A stretch of 14,439 nt of DNA from Rhodanobacter sp. UBA5168 (GCA_002413455.1 DHXA01000031.1:24901-39339); one strand, 5' to 3'; counted from the first letter of the stretch, positions 5,668-13,072 are shown. Translations and numbers: made by a program. The notes: a model not told the origin generated them from the letters alone.

Positions 5668-7167
5668 ATGCCGACCTATCCTTACAGCCGCGATCTCCAT
5701 ACCGTCGAGCAGTTGCGCCAGATGGAGCGCGCGGCATTGGCGGCCATGGAAATTACCGGTCAGGAATTGATGCGCCGTGCCGCAAGTGCCGCACTCAACA
5801 GTCTGCGTCGCCACTGGCCGCAGCTGCGACACATCTGTATCCACTGCGGTCCCGGCAACAATGGCGGCGATGGCTTCCTGTTCGGCGTGCTGGCACGCGA
5901 AGCGGGGCTGCAAGTCGAGGTAATGGCATTGACGGCTGCCTCGCACGGTGACGCTGCCATCGCGCGTCAGGCGTGGGTAGCCGGCGGCGGCCGAGTGCAA
6001 TGGGTCGGCGACGACGACACGCTGCCCGATGCCGAGCTGCACGTGGATGCGCTTTATGGCATCGGTCTGCACCGCGCCCCCGAAGCCGCGGCGGCGCGGC
6101 TGATCGAACAGATCAACCGCAGTGGCCAGCCGGTGTTGGCGCTGGATGTGCCCAGCGGACTGGATACCGATACCGGCCAGTGTGCCGGTGCGGCGATCCG
6201 CGCAGATGTCACCGTGACCTTCATTGCCGGAAAACGTGGACTGCACACGGGCCGGGCTGCCGACCATGTCGGCGTACTCGAGCTGGCAACTCTGGGCGTG
6301 CCCGACAGCGTGTACGCGGATATTGCGCCGGACGCGCGCTTGCTGGTTGCCGAGATCCTGCCGCGACGCACGCGTTACGCGAACAAGGGCGACAACGGCC
6401 ACGTGCTGGTGATCGGCGGCGAGCACGGCATGGCCGGCGCGGTGCGGCTGGCAGGCGAATCGGCATTGCGCGGCGGCGCCGGTCTGGTGAGCGTGGCGAC
6501 GCGGGCCGAGCATGTGTTTTCCCTGAATGCCACGCGACCGGAACTGATGGTGCATGGCGTCGATGGCCCGCAAACACTGGCGCCGATGCTCGAACGAGCC
6601 AGCGTGCTGGCACTCGGTCCGGGCCTGGGTCAGGCCGCATGGGGGCATGCACTGTGGCTTACCGCGCTGGACGCGAACAAGCCGCTGGTGCTCGACGCCG
6701 ACGGCCTGAACCTGCTGGCGCGTGAGCCGCGCCGGTTCAGCGCGGCGACGATATTGACGCCCCATCCGGGCGAGGCAGCACGGTTGCTTGGCGTGTCCAC
6801 GGCTGAGGTCGAGCATGATCGTTTTGCGGCTGTGCGCGAACTGTCCCGTCGCTACGGGGTGGTGGCGGTATTAAAAGGTTCCGGCAGTCTGATTGCCGAT
6901 GCGGATGGACGTCTGGACGTCTGTCCGTGGGGCAACCCCGGAATGGCATCCGGCGGCATGGGCGATCTGCTCACCGGTGTCGTGGCGGCCCTGCTTGCAC
7001 AGGGTTGCAGCGCCTGGCAGGCAGCCTGCCTCGGCGTGGGGCTGCATGCGCGTGCCGGCGACAGGGCCGCGCAACAAGGCGAGCGCGGATTGCTGGCCAG
7101 TGATCTGCTGGCGCCGCTGCGCGCGCTGGGTAATGGTGTGCCGGGTGGCGAGCGCGAGCATGACTGA
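5668..7167 (+). CDS. nnr: Bifunctional NAD(P)HX epimerase / ADP-dependent NAD(P)HX dehydratase (Nnr)
   Basis: Repairs hydrated NADH and NADPH: the N-terminal half interconverts the R and S hydrates, the C-terminal half dehydrates the S form using ADP. From ATG 5668 it is 499 aa, the normal two-domain length. The epimerase domain (about 10-225) has GPGNNGGDGF (61-70) and LALDVPSGLDTDTG with Asp160 as the likely catalytic residue. The dehydratase domain (about 230-495), of the ribokinase fold, has GGAGLVSVAT, ALGPGLG, LDADGLNLL, LTPHPGEA (363-370), VLKGSGS and NPGMASGGMGD with Asp433 near the active site. The same frame is open back to 4798 antisense to queG, but that part has no family likeness. 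The gene overlaps tsaE by 8 nt. Confidence 0.95.
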   Translation: MPTYPYSRDLHTVEQLRQMERAALAAMEITGQELMRRAASAALNSLRRHWPQLRHICIHCGPGNNGGDGFLFGVLAREAGLQVEVMALTAASHGDAAIARQAWVAGGGRVQWVGDDDTLPDAELHVDALYGIGLHRAPEAAAARLIEQINRSGQPVLALDVPSGLDTDTGQCAGAAIRADVTVTFIAGKRGLHTGRAADHVGVLELATLGVPDSVYADIAPDARLLVAEILPRRTRYANKGDNGHVLVIGGEHGMAGAVRLAGESALRGGAGLVSVATRAEHVFSLNATRPELMVHGVDGPQTLAPMLERASVLALGPGLGQAAWGHALWLTALDANKPLVLDADGLNLLAREPRRFSAATILTPHPGEAARLLGVSTAEVEHDRFAAVRELSRRYGVVAVLKGSGSLIADADGRLDVCPWGNPGMASGGMGDLLTGVVAALLAQGCSAWQAACLGVGLHARAGDRAAQQGERGLLASDLLAPLRALGNGVPGGEREHD

Positions 7168-7663
7168 GCGAACCGGGTCAGGCCATGCGAACGCTGGCCA
7201 TATCGAGTACGGACGGGAATGGCCATTGCCCGACGAGGCGGCCACCGAGGCCTTGGCCGTGCGGCTGGCGCATGTGCTGGACGATGGGCTGGTGCTCTAT
7301 CTGCATGGCCCGCTCGGCGCCGGAAAGACCAGCTTTGCGCGGGCCCTGCTGACCGCGCTTGGCGTGGGTGAGCGGGTGAAGAGCCCGACCTATAGCCTGG
7401 TCGAGAGCTACATGGCGCGGGATCGGCCGGCGTGGCACCTGGACCTTTACCGGATTGCCGATCCCGGCGAACTGGAGTGGCTGGGTCTGGACGCACTGGC
7501 CGAGCCGGCCGCACTGGTCCTGGTGGAGTGGCCCGAACGCGGCGCCGGCGCGCTGCCTGCGGCGGATCTCGAGTTACGCCTGGACTATGCGGGACTGGGG
7601 CGTCAGGCGCTGCTGCGTGCGTTCACCGCCCGTGGCGAAAGGCTGCTGGCACGACTGCCCTGA
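7160..7663 (+). CDS. tsaE: tRNA threonylcarbamoyladenosine biosynthesis ATPase (TsaE)
   Basis: Works with TsaB, TsaC and TsaD to place t6A at position 37 of tRNAs that read ANN codons; its ATPase cycle turns over the TsaBD complex. The protein is 167 aa, near the usual 150-170. It has the Walker A GPLGAGKTS (50-58), the SPTYSLVESY switch-like strand (75-84), HLDLYRIADPGELEWLGLD (93-111) and LVEWPERG (121-128), in the TsaE order. ATG 7160 lies inside the end of nnr (GCATGACTGA), so the two are likely coupled. The first 14 residues are extra compared with compact TsaE proteins and look unstructured. Its stop codon sits in the 3-nt loop of a 6-bp hairpin. Confidence 0.95.
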   Translation: MTERTGSGHANAGHIEYGREWPLPDEAATEALAVRLAHVLDDGLVLYLHGPLGAGKTSFARALLTALGVGERVKSPTYSLVESYMARDRPAWHLDLYRIADPGELEWLGLDALAEPAALVLVEWPERGAGALPAADLELRLDYAGLGRQALLRAFTARGERLLARLP

Positions 7664-7669
7664 GGGCAG
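7655..7669 (+). terminator. Hairpin around the tsaE stop codon
   Basis: CTGCCC-TGA-GGGCAG is a perfect 6-bp stem whose whole loop is the tsaE stop codon (7661-7663). It precedes the 172-nt gap before the amidase gene. No U-run follows (CTAAGTACCG), so full termination is doubtful; it may weaken read-through or protect the 3' end of an nnr-tsaE mRNA. Confidence 0.3.
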
Positions 7670-7835
7670 CTAAGTACCGATTTCCTCTTGGAAAATTGTG
7701 GATTGCCGATTCGGGCAGGATCCGTTCGGAATGCATGACTTGCGACCGATAACTTGATGTTGCCTGATAAATGATCCGCAGGTCATGGATATTCAAGGGA
7801 AAATTCGCTTGCATTCAACGTATGACTGCGTTTCA
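7664..7835. other. Spacer between tsaE and the amidase gene
   Basis: This 172-nt gap is visibly richer in A and T than its neighbours, as promoter regions often are. TTGCGA (7740-7745) and TGATAA (7765-7770) lie 19 nt apart, an over-long but possible promoter pair. An in-frame ATG at 7785 would extend the amidase by 17 residues. I see no other gene and no clear terminator beyond the hairpin at the tsaE stop. Confidence 0.35.
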
Positions 7836-9365
7836 ATGCGGCGCATGAGGGGTTACCTGAACAATCTGGGTGGACTGGTCACCGCCGCTATCCTGGCGGC
7901 CATGCCGCTTTGCGCGGTTTGGGCGGCCGATCTGAAGGATGCCCGGGTCTGGGCCGGCCCGGATTACACCCGCCTGGTACTCGATGCATCCGGCCCGTTG
8001 CACTACACGGTCAGCCAGAAGGACGGCCAGATCGTGGTCGATTTGCCGGACAGCCGGGTGACCCGCGACTTTTCCGATCCCGCCGCCCAGGGGCTTTATC
8101 AGGGCATGAGTCATGCCCGTATCGGCGATCACCTGCAGTTGACCGCCAAGGTCGATCCCGCCAGTCGCCTGAAGAGCTTCGTGCTGAAGCCGGCCACTGG
8201 CACGGACTATCGTCTGGTGCTCGATCTCTATCCCGGCGGCCGCACTGAGGCCGTCAGCACGGCCGAACCCTCGCCAGCTGCGGTGGCGGCGCCAGTGATG
8301 GCTCCGCAATACAGCAATCCCACACACAGCGGCCGGGTCGCTTCCGAGCAGGCCGCAGCCATGCTCAACGGCCAGCGTGCGGTGGTGGTGGCGATCGACG
8401 CCGGGCATGGCGGCAAGGATCAGGGCGCGCATGGCCCCAGCGGGACGCTCGAGAAGAACGTCACCTTGGCTGTGGCGCGCAATCTCGCAGCAGAAATCAA
8501 TCGCCAGCCGGGCATGAAAGCGGTGTTGACACGCGACGGCGACTATTTCATTCCGCTCGCGCAGCGCTATCGCATTGCCCGCGAGAACAACGCGGATCTG
8601 TTCGTGTCGATCCACGCCGATTCGTTCACCAGCGACGACGCGAGGGGCTCGTCGGTGTGGGTGCTGTCGCCGCGTGGCAAGACCAGTACAGCAGCGCGCT
8701 GGCTCGCCGATGGCCAGAACCGGGCCGACCTGATCGGCGGCACCACGCTGGACGACAAGGACGACGGCCTGGCCAAGGTACTGCTGGATATGCAGCAGGG
8801 CTGGGCGATGCAGGCCAGCGACATGGTGGCCGGCAACGTGCTCAAGGCGCTGGGCCAGCTTGGTCCGACCCATCGCGGCTATGTCGAGCGCGCGAACTTC
8901 GTGGTACTGCGCTCACCGGATGTGCCCTCGATCCTGGTCGAGACCGCGTTCATCAGCAATCCTGCCGAGGAGCGCAAATTGCGCGACCCGACCCATCAAA
9001 AGCAGCTGGCCGAAGCCGTGATGGGCGGCGTGAAGAATTATTTCGAGTCGACGCCGCCACCGGGCACCTGGTTCGCGGCGCAGGCGACGCGCCGCAATGG
9101 CGTCGAGCTGGCGTCGGCGAAGGCGCCAGGCGTCGACAGGAACGCTGTGGCGAAGTTCACCGACAAGAATCAGGTCACCTTGGCGCGCAATCCCGCGCCC
9201 TCGGCGGACGCCGGCGTACGCGACGTGCATCGGGTCGGTCGTGGCGAAAGCCTGCGCAGCATTGCGCGTCAATACGGCATCAGTGTGGACGCCCTGAAAA
9301 CCGCCAACCAGATGAGCAGCGATACGGTGCGTGCCGGCGCCGTCCTGGCTATTCCCACGGGCTGA
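7836..9365 (+). CDS. amiB: N-acetylmuramoyl-L-alanine amidase, AmiB/AmiC type, with AMIN and LysM domains
   Basis: Exported zinc amidase that cuts the stem peptide from muramic acid in septal peptidoglycan during daughter-cell separation. From ATG 7836 it is 509 aa: signal peptide (1-30, hydrophobic core LVTAAILAAMPLCAVWA), AMIN domain (about 31-130) for septal targeting, linker, Amidase_3 domain (about 185-415), and a C-terminal LysM (about 465-508). Zinc and catalytic residues are all present: His191 in DAGHGG, Glu206 in LEKN, His260 in SIHAD, Glu369 in VETAF. The insert from SPRGKTSTAARWLA to LIGG matches the autoinhibitory helix region that EnvC-type activators displace in E. coli AmiB. 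Gene order tsaE-amidase-mutL favours amiB, though many annotators call it amiC. Start uncertain: 7785 and 7845 are alternatives, and none has a good ribosome site. Confidence 0.92.
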   Translation: MRRMRGYLNNLGGLVTAAILAAMPLCAVWAADLKDARVWAGPDYTRLVLDASGPLHYTVSQKDGQIVVDLPDSRVTRDFSDPAAQGLYQGMSHARIGDHLQLTAKVDPASRLKSFVLKPATGTDYRLVLDLYPGGRTEAVSTAEPSPAAVAAPVMAPQYSNPTHSGRVASEQAAAMLNGQRAVVVAIDAGHGGKDQGAHGPSGTLEKNVTLAVARNLAAEINRQPGMKAVLTRDGDYFIPLAQRYRIARENNADLFVSIHADSFTSDDARGSSVWVLSPRGKTSTAARWLADGQNRADLIGGTTLDDKDDGLAKVLLDMQQGWAMQASDMVAGNVLKALGQLGPTHRGYVERANFVVLRSPDVPSILVETAFISNPAEERKLRDPTHQKQLAEAVMGGVKNYFESTPPPGTWFAAQATRRNGVELASAKAPGVDRNAVAKFTDKNQVTLARNPAPSADAGVRDVHRVGRGESLRSIARQYGISVDALKTANQMSSDTVRAGAVLAIPTG

Positions 9366-9427
9366 CTTCCACCGTCCTGCGGACTGACGAAGACGGCGTT
9401 GCCTTCGTTCGCTGCTAAAGTTCGCGG

Positions 9428-11230
9428 ATGACCGTGATACGCCTGCTTCCCCCCGAACTCATCAACCAGATCGCCGCCGGCGAGGTCATCGAGCGACCGT
9501 CCTCGGTGGTCAAGGAACTGGTGGAGAACAGCCTCGACGCCGGTGCCAGCCGCATCGAAGTGGACATCGAAGCCGGTGGTGCGCGGCTGATCCGCGTACG
9601 CGACGATGGTGGCGGCATCCACGTCGATGAGCTGCCGTTGGCGGTGGCGTCGCATGCCACCAGCAAGATCGGCAGCTTTGACGATCTGGAGCACGTCGCC
9701 AGCATGGGTTTTCGCGGCGAGGCGCTGGCGTCGGTATCGTCGGTGGCGCGTTTCGCGCTGACTTCGCGCGCACGCGACCAGGACGCCGCGTTCCGCATCG
9801 AGGTCGATGGCGGCAGGCTGCAGGCGGCGCGTCCGGCGCAGCACCCGCAAGGTACCAGCGTGGAAGTGCGCGACCTGTTCTACAACGTACCGGCGCGCCG
9901 GAAATTCATGCGCGCCGAGCGCACTGAATTCGCACACATCGACGACCTGTTGAAGTCGCTGGCGCTGGCACGCGGCGCGGTGGAGTTCCGGCTCAGCCAT
10001 AACGGCAAGCCAGTGCGCATATGGAAGGCCGCCCGTGACGAGCAGGCGGCGTTGCAGCGGGTGGCCGAGGTACTCGGCGAGGAATTCCCGGCGCGAAGCC
10101 TGCGCATCGATCACGCCATGGCCGGTCTGTCCCTGTCCGGCTGGGTCGGTTTGCCGACTGCGTCACGTGCGCAGGCCGACTCCCAGTATTTCTACGTCAA
10201 TGGCCGGTTGGTGCGCGACCGCATCGTTGCCCACGCGGTGCGCCAAGCGTATGCCGACGTTCTGTTCCATGGTCGCCACGCAGCGTTCGTACTGTATCTG
10301 GAGCTCGATCCGGCGGGCGTCGATGTGAACGTGCATCCGGCCAAGCAGGAAGTGCGTTTCCGCGAGCAGCGTCTGGTACACGATTTCCTGTTCCGCACCC
10401 TGCATGAAGCCCTGGCACAGACACGAGCCGGGCTGAACACATTGCCGGTGATGGAGCCGATGGAGGTTGCCGAACGTTTGCATGCCGTGAGTTCGGCCGT
10501 CACTGCATGGCCGGGCCAATTCAGCCAGAACCGGTTGAACCTCGGGGTGCGCGATGAGCCGCTGGCCGACTACGCCGCGTTGCTGGGTACGACACCCTCA
10601 GTGCCGCTCGCCTACGCGCCGATGCCGACGACCGAAGAGGGCGAAACACCGCCGCTCGGCTTTGCGATTGCGCAGCTTAAATCCATCTTCGTGCTGGCCG
10701 AGAATGCGCACGGGCTGGTGCTGGTGGACATGCACGCAGCGCACGAACGCATCACTTACGAGAAACTGAAGAACGGCCGCGTCACCAGCAACCTGCGTTC
10801 GCAGATGCTGCTGGTGCCGCTCAGCATCGCGGTCAGCGCAAAGGAAGCAGCCGCCGCAGAGGAGCACGCCGAGGCGCTGGCCGAGTGGGGACTGGAATTG
10901 TCGCGCAGTGGTCCGGCGCAGATCGTGGTGCGGCGCATTCCCGCCCTGCTGGAAGGTGCGGATGTCGGCCAGCTCAGTCGCGATGTGTTGTCCGAGCTGG
11001 CCCAGCACGGCAGCTCGCGCCGGTTGCAGGAACTGGAGAACGAATTGCTCTCGACGATGGCCTGCCACGGTTCGGTGCGCGCCGGGCGGCGACTCGGCCT
11101 TCCGGAAATGAATGCGCTGCTGCGCGAGATGGAAGCGACCGAACGCTCCGGACAATGCAATCATGGTCGGCCGACCTGGGTCCAGCTGAGTTTGGCCGAG
11201 CTCGACAAGTTGTTCATGCGCGGCCGCTGA
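9428..11230 (+). CDS. mutL: DNA mismatch repair protein MutL
   Basis: Links MutS mismatch recognition to strand incision and removal. The 600-aa protein has the GHKL ATPase head with KELVENSLDAGA (catalytic Glu30, Asn34), DDGGGI (59-64), SHATSKIG (75-82), GFRGEAL (94-100) and GTSVEVRDLFYNVPARRKF, followed by the NVHPAKQEVRF transducer motif. After a variable linker the C-terminal dimer domain carries DMHAAHERITYE (434-445), fitting the D-x-H-A-x2-E-x4-E endonuclease motif, plus ACHGSV (545-550) and CNHGRPT (577-583), the accompanying metal-site motifs. It is therefore likely the nicking type used where MutH is absent. ATG 9428 has no Shine-Dalgarno; TGCTAAAGT ends six nt before it and may be a weak extended -10. 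Confidence 0.96.
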   Translation: MTVIRLLPPELINQIAAGEVIERPSSVVKELVENSLDAGASRIEVDIEAGGARLIRVRDDGGGIHVDELPLAVASHATSKIGSFDDLEHVASMGFRGEALASVSSVARFALTSRARDQDAAFRIEVDGGRLQAARPAQHPQGTSVEVRDLFYNVPARRKFMRAERTEFAHIDDLLKSLALARGAVEFRLSHNGKPVRIWKAARDEQAALQRVAEVLGEEFPARSLRIDHAMAGLSLSGWVGLPTASRAQADSQYFYVNGRLVRDRIVAHAVRQAYADVLFHGRHAAFVLYLELDPAGVDVNVHPAKQEVRFREQRLVHDFLFRTLHEALAQTRAGLNTLPVMEPMEVAERLHAVSSAVTAWPGQFSQNRLNLGVRDEPLADYAALLGTTPSVPLAYAPMPTTEEGETPPLGFAIAQLKSIFVLAENAHGLVLVDMHAAHERITYEKLKNGRVTSNLRSQMLLVPLSIAVSAKEAAAAEEHAEALAEWGLELSRSGPAQIVVRRIPALLEGADVGQLSRDVLSELAQHGSSRRLQELENELLSTMACHGSVRAGRRLGLPEMNALLREMEATERSGQCNHGRPTWVQLSLAELDKLFMRGR

Positions 11231-11235
11231 CGCGC
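11218..11235 (+). repeat. Short hairpin at the mutL stop
   Basis: GCGCG (11218-11222) pairs with CGCGC (11231-11235) around an 8-nt loop that ends with the mutL TGA (11228-11230). Five bp of GC is weak evidence alone. It is listed because similar structures surround other stop codons in this window. No U-run follows. Confidence 0.2.
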
Positions 11236-11264
11236 TATCTGAAGTGGTTTCGCTGGAGATACCG

Positions 11265-12167
11265 ATGTTCCGTACCAGCCTGTTTGTTGCCGCCGCCATT
11301 CTGGGAGTTGCTACCGTGCACGCCACCGACACCGACAATTACACACACAGCATCAATCAGTGGCATGCCGGCCGGGTCGAGCGGCTGACCGCGCCCGACG
11401 GCTGGCTGAGCCTGATCGGTCTGGAGTGGCTGAAGGAAGGCGACAACCGCATCGGCACCGCAGCGGACAACGACATCGTGCTGAAGGCCGGGCCCGCGCA
11501 TCTCGGCGTCGCGAAGCTGGCTGGCGGCGGCGAAGTCCACCTGGTACTGGCAAGTGACAGCGGCGCGTTGATCGACGGCAAGCCGGCACACGAGGCCACG
11601 CTGATCGACGACATGAAGGCCGGCGATGCCACGCCGACCACCGTGAATTTTGGCGCGGCGAGCTTCTACGTGATCGATCGCGATGGTCGCAAGGGGCTGC
11701 GCGTGAAAGACACCGAGGCGCCGGGCCGCAAGCACTTCGCCGGCATCGACTCCTTTGCGATCGATCCGTCGTGGCGGATCGAAGCGACGTGGGTGGCCAC
11801 GCCGGGCCAGACGCTGGAGATGGGCACGGTGATCGGCACGATCGACAAATATCCGGTGCCGGGCAAAATCGAATTCACCCGCGACGGCAAGCATTTCGAG
11901 ATCCTGCCGGTGATCGAGGTGCCGGGCGACACCCAGTACTTCATCGTGTTCGCCGATCGCACCAGTGGCAAGGAAACCTACGGCGCCGCGCGCTTCCTGT
12001 ACATCGACCCGCCCAAAGACGGCAAGGTCGTGCTGGATTTCAACAAGGCCTACAACCCCCCATGCGCGTTCACCGCATTCGCCACGTGTCCGCTGGCGCC
12101 GCCGGAAAACCGGCTGGATCTGCGCGTGACGGCAGGCGAGAAGAACTATCGTGGCTCGCTTCACTGA
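11265..12167 (+). CDS. Exported DUF1684 (COG3358) protein, first tandem copy
   Basis: Function unknown. The 300-aa protein starts with a cleavable-looking signal peptide (MFRTSLFVAAAILGVATVHA, cut after 20), so it probably acts in the periplasm. Family hallmarks are DGWLSLIGLEWLKEG (45-59), GLRVKDTEAP (144-153), FAIDPSWRIEA (164-174), TYGAARFLY (238-246), LDFNKAYNPPCAF (257-269) and CPLAPPENRL (275-284), with Cys267 and Cys275 the only cysteines in the mature part. Residues 58-107 (GDNRIGTAADNDIVL to LIDGKPA) resemble a forkhead-associated beta-sandwich without the phosphothreonine-binding arginine; this is my inference. GGAGA at 11255-11259 sets the start. It lies 34 nt after mutL, probably read through from it, and overlaps the next gene by 17 nt. 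Confidence 0.88.
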   Translation: MFRTSLFVAAAILGVATVHATDTDNYTHSINQWHAGRVERLTAPDGWLSLIGLEWLKEGDNRIGTAADNDIVLKAGPAHLGVAKLAGGGEVHLVLASDSGALIDGKPAHEATLIDDMKAGDATPTTVNFGAASFYVIDRDGRKGLRVKDTEAPGRKHFAGIDSFAIDPSWRIEATWVATPGQTLEMGTVIGTIDKYPVPGKIEFTRDGKHFEILPVIEVPGDTQYFIVFADRTSGKETYGAARFLYIDPPKDGKVVLDFNKAYNPPCAFTAFATCPLAPPENRLDLRVTAGEKNYRGSLH

Positions 12168-13062
12168 GTGGTGCGCGGTTACCGCGCTGACGCTGCTGGC
12201 GTCATTCAACGCGTTCGCCGCCACGCCGGCCGATTACGCCAGTTCGGTGACCAGGGCACGCACCCTGCGTGTCGATGAGCTGAAACGTCCGGACGGCTAT
12301 CTGGCGCTCACTGCTTCAGGCTGGTTGCTGCCCGGCGACAACACTGTGGGCAGCGCAGAGGACAATCGCTTCCGGATTCCCGGTGCGCCAGCGCATCTGG
12401 GCATACTGAACCTGGACGCACATGCACGGGTGCACCTGCGACTTGTCGAAACCCGTGACGTCAGCATCGATGGACACCCGGCCGCGACATCGATCAGCGA
12501 ACTGCGGACACAAGGCGACGGGGGCAAGCAGCCACCTACCCGCGTGAGTTTTGGAAGCAGCTATCTGTATGTGGTCGAGAACGGCACGCAACGCGGCCTG
12601 CGGGTGAAGGACAACGCTGCGCCGTTGCGCACGCATTTTCCGGGCTTCGATTATTTCCCGATCGATCCGTCATGGCGGATCGAGGCGGACTGGGTGCCAT
12701 TCGCGCAGCCGCATGTGCTGAAGATCGCCTACGTCACTGGTACCGAGAGCGATACGCCGATCGCCGGCAAGGCCGTGTTCCAGCGCGACGGCCATACCTA
12801 CGAGCTGCTGCCGATCGACGAGGACGGCCGCTTGTTCTTTGTGTTCAGCGATCGCACGGCCGGCAAGCTGACCTACGGTGGTGCGCGTTTCCTGTATGCC
12901 GCGGCGCCGAAGAACGGCAAGGTCCTGCTCGATTTCAACCTCGCGCAGAACCCGCCATGCGCAATCACGCCGCACGTGGTGTGTCCGCTGGCGCCACCAG
13001 AGAACCGGCTGAAGCTGTCGGTGACGGCGGGCGAGAAGAAGTTTCTTGGCGGTGAGCACTGA
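12151..13062 (+). CDS. Exported DUF1684 (COG3358) protein, second tandem copy
   Basis: Paralogue of the gene before it; function unknown. It is 303 aa from GTG 12151, with a signal peptide (residues 1-23, ending SFNAFA). The C-terminal two thirds keep the family motifs: GLRVKDNAAP (149-158), FPIDPSWRIEA (169-179), TYGGARFLY (241-249), LDFNLAQNPPCAI (260-272) and CPLAPPENRL (278-287), with Cys270 and Cys278 matching the pair in copy one. The N-terminal part has drifted: GWLSLIGLEWL becomes GYLALTASGWL and IGTAADNDIVL becomes VGSAEDNRFRI. The DNA for DPSWRIEA is almost identical in both copies, pointing to duplication. GTG 12151 lies inside the first copy, 17 nt before its stop, so the two are probably coupled and made together. 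Confidence 0.87.
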   Translation: MARFTEWCAVTALTLLASFNAFAATPADYASSVTRARTLRVDELKRPDGYLALTASGWLLPGDNTVGSAEDNRFRIPGAPAHLGILNLDAHARVHLRLVETRDVSIDGHPAATSISELRTQGDGGKQPPTRVSFGSSYLYVVENGTQRGLRVKDNAAPLRTHFPGFDYFPIDPSWRIEADWVPFAQPHVLKIAYVTGTESDTPIAGKAVFQRDGHTYELLPIDEDGRLFFVFSDRTAGKLTYGGARFLYAAAPKNGKVLLDFNLAQNPPCAITPHVVCPLAPPENRLKLSVTAGEKKFLGGEH

Positions 13063-13072
13063 GTCACCGCCA
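13047..13072. terminator. Probable bidirectional terminator hairpin between DUF1684 copy 2 and the enoyl-CoA hydratase gene
   Basis: A perfect 9-bp stem TGGCGGTGA/TCACCGCCA encloses an 8-nt loop GCACTGAG holding the stop codon of the second DUF1684 gene (13060-13062). It lies where two genes converge with only 19 nt between stops, the normal place for a shared terminator. The flanks are only modestly T-rich (GAGTTCGATTC on the plus side), so strength is uncertain. Confidence 0.5.

Noticed and set aside
7833..8873. 346-codon minus-strand frame antisense to the amidase
   Set aside because: No recognisable motif, and the sense strand encodes all amidase zinc residues. A mirror frame of GC-rich coding DNA.
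11235..12224. 329-codon minus-strand frame antisense to the DUF1684 pair
   Set aside because: It spans the junction of the two sense genes, has no motif or ribosome site, and the sense proteins have signal peptides and paralogous conservation.
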